From Flavobacteriaceae bacterium (GTDB lineage: Bacteria; Bacteroidota; Bacteroidia; Flavobacteriales; Flavobacteriaceae): 34,627 bases of DNA. The translations under genes were made by a program, and so were the position numbers. The DNA is taken from NCBI GenBank assembly GCA_016649785.1, contig JAENXB010000002.1, positions 1 through 34,627 on the forward strand, given 5' to 3'. The notes beneath the pieces are model-generated. The model searched no databases. It was given only the letters and a program-made list of their open reading frames with translations, and was not told where the DNA came from. Positions 24,976 through 32,174 of this stretch are shown in pieces (the first letter of the stretch is position 1; the number at the start of each line of letters is the position of its first letter).

Positions 24976-25495
24976 TATTGATCAGTTGAAATAATATCTC
25001 GTTTTTAAATTTTCCGCCTGCACTGACCCAATCTTTTTTAACCCCGACCTTCTCAAATTTATTTTTTTCGAAAAGCTTAATACTTGCGGGATTATCTTCG
25101 GTCACATTGGCATAAACCTGATGCAGGTCAAGGTGTGTGAAACAGTAATTACAAATTAAAGTGAGCACTTCTGCGCCGTAGCCCTTCCCTCTTTCGGTTT
25201 CATTGACAATTAAAATTCCCAACGCAGCCCTACGGTCTTTTGGTTCAAGGTCAAAAACATCGATTAAGCCTATCGGGTTATTTTCCAGATCGCAAATCAT
25301 CAATCGCAACTGCTTGACTTCATAAATATCCCTGTGCGAATTCTGTAAATATTTTTTGATTAAATACCGTGAATAGGGTACCCTTGTAGCACTTATTTCC
25401 CAAAATTCTTCAGAATTTTCCACTTCCACAATAAAATCGAGATCTTCAGGTTCTAATGCTCTCAAACAAACATTATTTCCTCTTAAAGTCAGCAT
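24965..25495 (-). CDS. RimJ/RimL-type GNAT acetyltransferase
   Basis: A 176-residue N-acetyltransferase with the usual start LRGNNVCLRALEPEDLDF, acetyl-CoA loop NETERGKGYGAEVL (about 109-122) and C-terminal NPASIKLFEKNKFEKVG. Relatives acetylate ribosomal proteins, polyamines or amino sugars; the substrate here is unknown. It overlaps dapF by seven bases and mltG by 11, so the three form one operon. Confidence 0.88.
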   Translation of the reverse strand: MLTLRGNNVCLRALEPEDLDFIVEVENSEEFWEISATRVPYSRYLIKKYLQNSHRDIYEVKQLRLMICDLENNPIGLIDVFDLEPKDRRAALGILIVNETERGKGYGAEVLTLICNYCFTHLDLHQVYANVTEDNPASIKLFEKNKFEKVGVKKDWVSAGGKFKNEILFQLINNVH

Positions 25496-26277
25496 TCTAT
25501 TACTCCCTTAAACACATTCTTTGCGGGTCCCGTAAGCCAGATATTCTTATAATTTTCTCCTTCTTTTTCAAAAGAAACAATTAATTTCCCTCCGGGAGTT
25601 TCAAGATGCACGGTTGTAGCCTGGGTTTTTCCAACTGCATGAACCGCAAGTGCCACTGCTGTTACCCCGGTACCGCAGGAAAAAGTTTCATCTTCTACTC
25701 CGCGTTCGTAGGTGCGCACCAAAAAGGAATCCTCTCCGGTTTGCTGCACAAAATCTACATTTGTCCCTCCGTCACTTTCATATTTATCTGAATAGCGAAT
25801 AATTGCACCTTCTTTTTTGACATCTATATCCCCAACTTCTTCTGAAAATAAAATATGGTGAGGCGACCCCGTATCTAAAAATAATTCCTTTTTATTTAAA
25901 TTTTCAGCTGAAATATCCTTCATTTTCAGGCTTACAATCCCATCTTTTACAATCCCTTTATGTTTACCATCTATCGCGCTAAAAACAGTTTCGTTTTCAA
26001 AGACCCCCAGGAATTTGGCGAATGCCACCAAACATCTTCCTCCATTGCCGCACATACTGCTTTGATTTCCATCGGCATTATAATATACCATTTTGAAATC
26101 CTCCTGATCATTTACCGGCTGTTCCAATAAAATAAGGCCATCGGCTCCAATTCCAAACCGGCGATGACATAATTCATGGATCAAATTGGTATCATTCTTG
26201 GGGAAAGATGCCATACGGTTATCAACCATAATAAAATCGTTTCCTGTTCCGTGGTATTTATAAAAATTAAGTTTCAT
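25489..26277 (-). CDS. dapF: Diaminopimelate epimerase
   Basis: Converts LL- to meso-diaminopimelate for peptidoglycan and lysine. It is a PLP-independent two-cysteine racemase: Cys76 in MCGNGGRC and Cys201 in FSCGTG, with the N-terminal FYKYHGTGNDF. The start chosen is ATG 26277 (262 residues). An upstream TTG at 26298 in frame would add seven residues, but it forms part of the TACCTTTG promoter box. It is the first gene of dapF-GNAT-mltG. Confidence 0.95.
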   Translation of the reverse strand: MKLNFYKYHGTGNDFIMVDNRMASFPKNDTNLIHELCHRRFGIGADGLILLEQPVNDQEDFKMVYYNADGNQSSMCGNGGRCLVAFAKFLGVFENETVFSAIDGKHKGIVKDGIVSLKMKDISAENLNKKELFLDTGSPHHILFSEEVGDIDVKKEGAIIRYSDKYESDGGTNVDFVQQTGEDSFLVRTYERGVEDETFSCGTGVTAVALAVHAVGKTQATTVHLETPGGKLIVSFEKEGENYKNIWLTGPAKNVFKGVIEC

Positions 26278-26295
26278 AGCTTTATTTGAACAAGC

Positions 26296-26303
26296 CAAAG
26301 GTA
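26296..26303 (-). promoter_or_regulatory. -7 promoter box of the dapF operon
   Basis: The minus strand reads TACCTTTG, a full match ending 18 bases before the dapF ATG. It decides the start codon. Confidence 0.65.
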
Positions 26304-26400
26304 CAACAATATGACATATTTCTACATTGTTAATAGCCCGTTAAAGATTAGCAGAAAGAATTTGAAAACTTTAATTTTAGAATAACATCTTCGAAAAAAC

Positions 26401-27813
26401 ATGAAAAATAACATGAAAAATTTTGCCACATTATTATTAGTTTCAATGCTGGGAGGGATTCTCACATTAGGTTCCTATAAATTATTTATTGAAGAAAACC
26501 ATCCATTCTTTCAGGATGAAACTGTTACCGAAAACAATTCCGGGATTTTACCCGTTTCTTATGATCCCAATTTATACGGCACCAATGCCGATTTTACCGA
26601 AGCTGCCGAAAAGACCGTACATGCGGTTGTAAACGTAAAGAATGTGGCAGTTTTTAATAAGCCCAGCAGTATTTGGGAATATTATTTTTATGGTCAGAAT
26701 AGCGGAAAAATTTTACAGGGTGTAGGTTCCGGGGTTATTATTTCTCCAGATGGGTATATTATTACAAATAATCACGTGATTTCCGGCGCAAGTGAAATTC
26801 AGGTGACATTAAATAACAATAAAAATTACAAAGCAGATGTTATTGGGACAGATCCTAAGGCGGACATTGCCCTTATAAAAATAGATGCCAGGGATCTGGA
26901 TTTTCTTGTCTTCGGAAATTCAAATAACATCAAACTGGGAGAATGGGTATTGGCAGTTGGAAATCCCTTTAACTTAACTTCAACCGTAACGGCTGGAATT
27001 GTAAGCGCTAAGGCCCGGGATATCAATTTAAATGATGGTTCCCCACAATCTTTTATTCAGACAGATGCTGCCATAAATCCTGGAAACAGCGGTGGTGCAT
27101 TGGTAAATATAAATGGGGAGTTAATTGGCATCAATTCAGCCATCACCTCCCAAACAGGAAGTTATATAGGATATAGTTTTGCCATTCCTTCCAACAACGC
27201 CCGTAAAATTGTAGAAGATATTATGGAATATGGCGATGTACAGCAGGGCATTTTAGGAATTCGCGGAAGTGATATGAATGCGGCAATTTCAACACAATTT
27301 GATATCAACACCAGCCAGGGAGTATTTGTTGCTGCAGTGGATTCAGAAAGTGGGGCGGCAAAAGCAGGAATCAAAACTGAAGATGTAATAAAACAGATTG
27401 ATAATATAGAGATCAGGAAAATGTCTGATCTAACCGGTTATATCAACTCAAAAAGACCTGGTGAAACCGTAGTTGTAAGTCTGTTTAGAAAGGGAAATGA
27501 GCGCAAAGTAGAAGTAAAATTGACCAAATATGAAACTTTCCTAATTGAACCAATTGGATTGGAGATAACCAATGCTTCTGAGAATGCTCTCAAGGAATTT
27601 AAAACCAAAAATGGGGTAATAGTTATTGGAACAATCAAAGCTGAAAAACAATACCAGGCCTTGTTAGGAGCAATAATTTCAAAAATTGACGGCAGGAAGG
27701 TTTTCAATATTTCGGATGTAAAAAAGATTTTTAATTCAAAAAAAATATCAGAACCCATAAGCATCACTTTTCTAAACCAACAAGGGGAAGAACAAACCTA
27801 TATCTGGAGGTAA
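26401..27813 (+). CDS. HtrA/Deg-family periplasmic serine protease
   Basis: A 470-residue quality-control protease/chaperone. N-terminal membrane segment or uncleaved signal (about 8-28), trypsin-like domain with His125 (TNNHVI), Asp155 (DIALIK) and Ser230 (GNSGG), then two PDZ domains (about 280-365 and 375-465). All catalytic residues are intact. Two in-frame ATGs (residues 1 and 5) precede the hydrophobic segment; the first is kept. It is a single gene between divergent dapF and gap. Bacteroidota usually call it Do-family endopeptidase. Confidence 0.93.
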   Translation: MKNNMKNFATLLLVSMLGGILTLGSYKLFIEENHPFFQDETVTENNSGILPVSYDPNLYGTNADFTEAAEKTVHAVVNVKNVAVFNKPSSIWEYYFYGQNSGKILQGVGSGVIISPDGYIITNNHVISGASEIQVTLNNNKNYKADVIGTDPKADIALIKIDARDLDFLVFGNSNNIKLGEWVLAVGNPFNLTSTVTAGIVSAKARDINLNDGSPQSFIQTDAAINPGNSGGALVNINGELIGINSAITSQTGSYIGYSFAIPSNNARKIVEDIMEYGDVQQGILGIRGSDMNAAISTQFDINTSQGVFVAAVDSESGAAKAGIKTEDVIKQIDNIEIRKMSDLTGYINSKRPGETVVVSLFRKGNERKVEVKLTKYETFLIEPIGLEITNASENALKEFKTKNGVIVIGTIKAEKQYQALLGAIISKIDGRKVFNISDVKKIFNSKKISEPISITFLNQQGEEQTYIWR

Positions 27814-27899
27814 AACAATCTTGATTTTATCTCCAGATATAAATCTAACAACGGGTGAATTTTTTTCTAAAAATACCTTACGAAAACGTTTGAAATCAA

Positions 27900-27907
27900 T
27901 ACTTTTG
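27900..27907 (+). promoter_or_regulatory. -7 promoter box of the GAPDH gene
   Basis: TACTTTTG followed by CAG, a full match 34 bases before the ATG. Confidence 0.65.
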
Positions 27908-27941
27908 CAGTGTTTTAAAAAAAACTCAACGCTGTAAAATT

Positions 27942-29390
27942 ATGGGAATTAACGAAGTTTACGAAAAGGAACTTGCATTTCAAACCGATAGGAGACGTGC
28001 CTCGGTTGAATTTATTAAAATTATAAGCGATTTATGGTACGACAAATCCATAGAATTGGTGCTCTTCAGGAACCAATTGATCAACCTCAATGTGAGTGAT
28101 ATATTAAATCTTCACGAATATGCTGGGGAATTTGTACAAAAACCAATTTCTATTTTTGACTCGGTTGAAATCGCACAGGCTATCAAATATTTGGATATTC
28201 CGCCAGCAAAATTGGATATTGGCAAACTCACCTATGAGTACCATATAGAGGAGACAGATTATAACAATCCAAAGGCATTCATTTCAAATAAACTTAAAGA
28301 AGCCAGGGAATACAAAGAAGTTACGCCAAAAGATGTTGTCCTTTATGGTTTTGGAAGAATTGGAAGGCTATTGGCCAGAGAGTTGATGACAAGAACCGGT
28401 AAAGGAAGCCAGCTAAGACTTCGGGGCATTGTAACCCGGGGCAAAATAGATGCCGTTGTACTTGAAAAAAGAGCTTCACTGTTAAGGAATGACTCCGTTC
28501 ACGGTCATTTTTCGGGAACAGTTTCCATCGATGTGGAAAATTCGGCATTAATTATCAATGGAACTAAGGTTCATATAATTTCAGCAGATAAACCGGAAGA
28601 TGTAGATTATACAAAATACGGGATTGAAGATGCCCTTATTATAGATAACACGGGCGCCTTCAGGGATAAGGAGGAATTAAGCAGACATTTGACTTCAAAG
28701 GGAGCCTCAAAGGTTTTGCTTACCGCTCCCGGAAAAGGGGTTCCAAATATTGTTTATGGGGTAAATCATAAACAATACGATCCAGATACCGATTCAATAT
28801 TTTCTGCCGCTTCTTGTACCACCAATGCTATTGTTCCTGTTCTTTATGCAATAGAGGAGTCTTTAGGAGTGGTTCATGGACATTTAGAAACCATTCACGC
28901 GTATACCAATGACCAAAATCTGGTAGATAATTTTCACGGAAAGTATAGAAGAGGACGGGCTGCCGGATTAAATATGGTTATTACAGAAACCGGTGCCGGA
29001 AAGGCTGTTGCCAAAACTTTACCGGCTTTTGAAGGAAAATTAACCTCTAACGCGATTCGTGTACCTGTTCCAAATGGTTCACTGGCGATCCTAAACCTGG
29101 AAGTACAAAGTGCCACTACTGTTGATGGAGTTAACAACATTATGAAAAAATATGCCTTAGAAGGCGAGATGGTGGAACAAATTAAATATTCTTTGGATAA
29201 TGAACTGGTTTCCAGCGATATTGTAGGAACCTCTGAGCCTGCTATTTTTGACAGCAAGGCAACTATTGCCACCGAAGATGGGAAAAACATTGTCTTATAT
29301 ATTTGGTATGACAATGAATACGGATATAGCCAACAAGTAATACGGCTGGCCAAGTATATTGCCAAAGTGAGGAGGTTTACCTATTATTAG
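27942..29390 (+). CDS. Glyceraldehyde-3-phosphate dehydrogenase, long form with N-terminal extension
   Basis: Oxidises glyceraldehyde 3-phosphate to 1,3-bisphosphoglycerate (or the reverse). A roughly 130-residue N-terminal extension of mostly helices precedes the Rossmann fold with GFGRIG (136-141), catalytic Cys292 in SCTTN and His319 in ETIHAY. At 482 residues it is about 150 longer than classical GAPDH; I know such long forms from Bacteroidota and some gammaproteobacteria. The segment after the second strand reads RLRGIVTRG, lacking the Asp that makes classical enzymes NAD-specific, so NADP use is possible. Single gene with its own promoter and terminator. Confidence 0.93.
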   Translation: MGINEVYEKELAFQTDRRRASVEFIKIISDLWYDKSIELVLFRNQLINLNVSDILNLHEYAGEFVQKPISIFDSVEIAQAIKYLDIPPAKLDIGKLTYEYHIEETDYNNPKAFISNKLKEAREYKEVTPKDVVLYGFGRIGRLLARELMTRTGKGSQLRLRGIVTRGKIDAVVLEKRASLLRNDSVHGHFSGTVSIDVENSALIINGTKVHIISADKPEDVDYTKYGIEDALIIDNTGAFRDKEELSRHLTSKGASKVLLTAPGKGVPNIVYGVNHKQYDPDTDSIFSAASCTTNAIVPVLYAIEESLGVVHGHLETIHAYTNDQNLVDNFHGKYRRGRAAGLNMVITETGAGKAVAKTLPAFEGKLTSNAIRVPVPNGSLAILNLEVQSATTVDGVNNIMKKYALEGEMVEQIKYSLDNELVSSDIVGTSEPAIFDSKATIATEDGKNIVLYIWYDNEYGYSQQVIRLAKYIAKVRRFTYY

Positions 29391-29414
29391 TGATTATAAC
29401 AAATTTTTAGGCAG

Positions 29415-29450
29415 AACCCACTTTATAAGGTGGGTTTTGTCGTTTTTGCA
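29415..29450 (+). terminator. Rho-independent terminator of the GAPDH gene
   Basis: AACCCAC pairs with GTGGGTT (stem about nine pairs including one G-T and a four-base loop), followed by TTTTGTCGTTTTT. It lies 25 bases after the gap stop. Confidence 0.8.
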
Positions 29451-29526
29451 AAATTTTGAAACCGCCTTTTTCCTAAAACAGGATGAATTTATCATTTTTA
29501 AACAATTAGAAATAAAAGACGTAAGA

Positions 29527-29564
29527 AATAGAATCAATTTTTTATTTTTGCATTTGATTCTATT
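29527..29564 (+). promoter_or_regulatory. 11-bp inverted repeat framing a -7 box
   Basis: AATAGAATCAA (29527-29537) and TTGATTCTATT (29554-29564) are perfect complements with a 16-base spacer containing TATTTTTG (29543-29550), a full -7 box. It lies about 90 bases before the coiled-coil protein gene. This may be a promoter with an operator-like dyad. Confidence 0.45.
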
Positions 29565-29652
29565 AAAAAATAAAGTGTATAAAAAAAACGATTTTGGCAA
29601 TAAGTTTTTTGCCTGTACGTTTCTAATTTAGTATAACCGAAATACACCCCAA

Positions 29653-30237
29653 ATGAACAAAGCATTACTTTTTATTTTTATATTTTTTTCTTTTGCACCC
29701 CAGATTAACGCTCAGGATTTCAACAGCAGTGAAACCCCAATCCTGGATGGATTTACAACCTTAATAGAAAAATCCAACGATTATCAGGGTTATAAAGTAG
29801 TGGATTATAACGATTTGGTTACATTAAAGAAAAACACCATCGAGTTTATTGCCTTTCTAAAAAATGAAATTACCACCCAACAAAATACAATTGATCAACA
29901 AAAGGATGAAATTTCAGAATTAAAGGCAAGTTTAGAAACAACTAAACAAAACCTAGCTGATGTTACTGCAGAAAAAGACGCCATTACCTTCCTTGGAATG
30001 CCTTTTAGTAAAGGCAGTTATATGGCCCTTATGTGGGGAATTGTCGCTGCTTTGATCATTGCCTTGCTCTTTTTTATTTTCCGATTTAAAAAAGGAAATA
30101 TACAAACCACTGAAGCAAAAAAGAACCTTCTTCTAACCGAAAAGGAATTTGAAGCTTACCGTGTAAAAGCTTTGGAAAAAGAACAACGACTAGGCAGACT
30201 CCTACAGGACGAAAGAAACAGGGCAAGCGACAAATAA
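29653..30237 (+). CDS. Membrane-anchored coiled-coil protein of unknown function, upstream of trmD
   Basis: A 194-residue protein: signal peptide (cleavage after INA, residue 20), a short extracytoplasmic part, coiled coil rich in Gln/Lys/Glu (about 65-112), one transmembrane helix (122-145), then a charged cytoplasmic coiled tail. No enzyme domain is present. Homologues next to trmD in Flavobacteria are sometimes labelled tRNA (guanine-N1)-methyltransferase; that label seems copied from the neighbour, since no SPOUT fold is here. It probably bridges the envelope and cytoplasm; role unknown. Confidence 0.85.
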   Translation: MNKALLFIFIFFSFAPQINAQDFNSSETPILDGFTTLIEKSNDYQGYKVVDYNDLVTLKKNTIEFIAFLKNEITTQQNTIDQQKDEISELKASLETTKQNLADVTAEKDAITFLGMPFSKGSYMALMWGIVAALIIALLFFIFRFKKGNIQTTEAKKNLLLTEKEFEAYRVKALEKEQRLGRLLQDERNRASDK

Positions 30238-30277
30238 GAGGCTTCCTTGAATATGAAAATATTGCATAGATATTCCC

Positions 30278-30285
30278 CATCTTTG
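30278..30285 (+). promoter_or_regulatory. Probable -7 box of trmD
   Basis: CATCTTTG followed by CAA, one mismatch from TAnnTTTG, 21 bases before the trmD ATG. Confidence 0.45.
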
Positions 30286-30306
30286 CAAAAGTAAATTTTT
30301 ATTAAA

Positions 30307-30987
30307 ATGCGAATTGATATTATTACCGTTGTTCCCGATATTTTAACCAGTCCGTTTGAGGTTTCCATTTTAAAACGCGCTATTGACAAAGGATTGGTTG
30401 AAATCCATCTTCATAATCTCCGGGATTACGTTACCGATAATTACAGACATATAGACGACTATCAATTTGGTGGAGGTGCCGGAATGGTAATGATGATCGA
30501 GCCCATTGATAAATGCATCACTCACCTCAAATCTGAACGGGAATATGATGAAATTATTTATATGTCTCCTGATGGAGAACGCCTAAACCAGAAGATGGTC
30601 AACACCTTATCTTTAAAAGAAAATATTCTTATTCTTTGTGGTCATTATAAAGGAGTAGATCAAAGAGTGCGTGATCATTTTATAACCAGGGAAATTTCCA
30701 TTGGAGATTATGTGCTTTCCGGAGGCGAACTTGCGGCAGCCGTAGTTTGTGATGCCATAATAAGACTTATCCCGGGAGTACTCGGGAATGAGACATCTGC
30801 CCTGACCGATTCATTCCAGGACGATTTACTTGCTCCGCCTGTTTATACAAGGCCTGCAGAATACAAAGGATGGAAGGTTCCCGAAATTTTAACGTCCGGA
30901 AATTTTCCTAAAATTGAAGACTGGCGGGAGGAGCAATCCTATTTAAGGACCAAAAAACTAAGACCCGATTTATTAAAAAATGAATAA
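30307..30987 (+). CDS. trmD: tRNA (guanine-37-N1)-methyltransferase
   Basis: Methylates G37 next to the anticodon with S-adenosylmethionine and so prevents frameshifting. It is a SPOUT knot enzyme of 226 residues: N-terminal MRIDIITVVPDIL, the QFGGGAGMVMM loop (about 56-66), LCGHYKGVDQR (about 113-123) and the knot IGDYVLSGGELA (about 135-146). The catalytic Asp lies in the ALTDSFQDD segment (about 164-172). It is followed by rplS, as in many bacteria, but rplS has its own promoter box here. Confidence 0.97.
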   Translation: MRIDIITVVPDILTSPFEVSILKRAIDKGLVEIHLHNLRDYVTDNYRHIDDYQFGGGAGMVMMIEPIDKCITHLKSEREYDEIIYMSPDGERLNQKMVNTLSLKENILILCGHYKGVDQRVRDHFITREISIGDYVLSGGELAAAVVCDAIIRLIPGVLGNETSALTDSFQDDLLAPPVYTRPAEYKGWKVPEILTSGNFPKIEDWREEQSYLRTKKLRPDLLKNE

Positions 30988-31022
30988 TTGATTTTTAATA
31001 GGGTTTATACTATTAAATTTCA

Positions 31023-31030
31023 TAATTTTG
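31023..31030 (+). promoter_or_regulatory. -7 promoter box of rplS
   Basis: TAATTTTG followed by CAT, a full match 67 bases before the rplS ATG. The 67-base leader could host L19 autoregulation, but no structure stands out. Confidence 0.6.
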
Positions 31031-31097
31031 CATCCCTAAATCAACCTCTGGCGAAAACCGTGAATGTTGCTTTGGCATATATTTTAAACTATAGCTT

Positions 31098-31448
31098 ATG
31101 GAATCGTTAATTAAATTCGTACAAGACGAATTCGTTACCAAAAAAGATTTTCCTGAATTTTCAGCAGGTGATACTATTACTGTTTATTATGAAATTAAGG
31201 AAGGGGCTAAAACCCGTACTCAGTTTTATAGAGGTGTAGTAATTCAGGTTAAAGGAACAGGAATTTCAAAAACCTTTACCATCAGAAAAATGAGTGGTAC
31301 TGTAGGTGTTGAGCGTATTTTTCCAATAAATATGCCCGCACTTCAAAAAGTTGAAATCAATAAACGCGGTAAAGTTAGAAGAGCCCGTATTTATTACTTT
31401 AGAGGTCTTACAGGTAAAAAAGCCCGTATTAAAGAGCAAAGAAGATAA
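31098..31448 (+). CDS. rplS: 50S ribosomal protein L19
   Basis: A 116-residue large-subunit protein at the 30S-50S interface. Recognisable blocks: KDFPEFSAGDTITVYYEI, the RTQFYRGVVIQVKGTG core (about 41-56), FTIRKMSGTVGVERIFPI and the basic tail RGKVRRARIYYFRGLTGKKARIKE (split by family into two blocks). Standard length and start. A strong terminator follows directly. Confidence 0.97.
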   Translation: MESLIKFVQDEFVTKKDFPEFSAGDTITVYYEIKEGAKTRTQFYRGVVIQVKGTGISKTFTIRKMSGTVGVERIFPINMPALQKVEINKRGKVRRARIYYFRGLTGKKARIKEQRR

Positions 31449-31460
31449 TTACTTACTTCT

Positions 31461-31501
31461 TAAAAAATCAAAAAGCCCCAATTTGGGGCTTTTTGATTTT
31501 T
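31461..31501 (+). terminator. Rho-independent terminator of rplS
   Basis: A perfect 18-pair stem: arms 31461-31478 and 31484-31501, with core AAAGCCCC/GGGGCTTT, five-base loop and flanking A- and T-runs. It could work in both directions. Confidence 0.92.
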
Positions 31502-31813
31502 TCTTTTTATACAAAAACTATTTTTGAAAAGAAAAAGGAATTCAATCTTACTTTTTTTAAACAGAAAATTTATCTATAAAACAACCTTTTCTTTAAAAAA
31601 ACATAAACCTCATTTTAAAATTCAAACGTTAAAACATTTTACAAATTAAAATTTTCATCGTAAATTGTGGATGTATTTAAAATTCAAATAGAATGACACC
31701 AGAATTTCTAATATTTTAAGTACTTTAAAGTAAGTTCTTTGCACAGGTTTTTATCTTCTATAATGTATGTTTTATAAAATGTAGACAGCTATAAAAGGTA
31801 AAAACGTTTTTGA
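31502..31813. other. AT-rich non-coding stretch before the candidate small RNA
   Basis: About 310 bases without coding potential. It contains a 12-base palindrome TACTTTAAAGTA (31721-31732), closely followed by TTCTTTGCAC, which is one base from a -7 box and could be another promoter. Nothing else is recognisable. Confidence 0.4.
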
Positions 31814-31974
31814 TATAATTTGGGCGCGTTCGTGAACAATTTATATCAAGTGAAATATCGCTCGCGGTAAGTTATGAAAATTGACTTATTTCCGATCTTT
31901 AAAGATCCAGCGGCAAAGCGTTATTTCGTTAGAAGCCATTTCAAAATACCTTGTATTTTGAAATGGCTTTTTTT
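31814..31974 (+). ncRNA. Candidate small RNA with its own promoter and terminator
   Basis: A TATAATTTG promoter-like element (31814-31822) is followed by about 150 bases with several hairpins: CGCG/CGCG (31825-31828 with 31863-31866), TAAGT/ACTTA (31868-31872 with 31884-31888) and the palindrome GATCTTTAAAGATC (31894-31907). It ends at a very strong terminator (31933-31974). The rplS terminator lies upstream, so this terminator must serve another transcript. I could not match it to tmRNA, SRP RNA, RNase P or classical 6S RNA. A 41-codon ORF (31874-31999) runs through the terminator and is unlikely to be real. Confidence 0.5.
31933..31974 (+). terminator. Strong terminator of the candidate small RNA
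   Basis: A perfect 17-pair stem, arms 31933-31949 and 31953-31969, three-base loop CTT, followed by a T-run. Confidence 0.9.
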
Positions 31975-32040
31975 ATTTAAATACTTCTATCCCTACTAAT
32001 TTTACTGGCCTTCAAAACATTAAAAAATCACTAAAAATGG

Positions 32041-32048
32041 TATCTTCG
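32041..32048 (+). promoter_or_regulatory. Probable -7 box of icd
   Basis: TATCTTCG followed by CAAG, one mismatch from TAnnTTTG, 126 bases before the icd ATG. It implies a long AT-rich leader. Confidence 0.5.
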
Positions 32049-32174
32049 CAAGACTTACTGTTTTTTTAACATTTTAATACTTAATCAAAACTGTTTTAAT
32101 AATTGAACGTTATTTTTCAACAGAATTTATTTAAAAATCCAATCAGAAATAACGCGAAAAAATAAATTTTTAAT

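Noticed and set aside
26278..26298. Seven-residue N-terminal extension of DapF from a TTG start
   Set aside because: The TTG is part of the -7 promoter box, and family members begin at the later ATG.
29437..29631. 64-codon ORF between the GAPDH and coiled-coil genes
   Set aside because: It begins in the terminator T-run, runs through the promoter-like dyad, and is composed of low-complexity AT-rich codons.
31874..31999. 41-codon ORF (MKIDLFPIFKDP...) in the candidate small RNA
   Set aside because: Its second half is the 17-pair terminator hairpin; no protein family is recognisable. It would be worth revisiting only if conserved at codon level.
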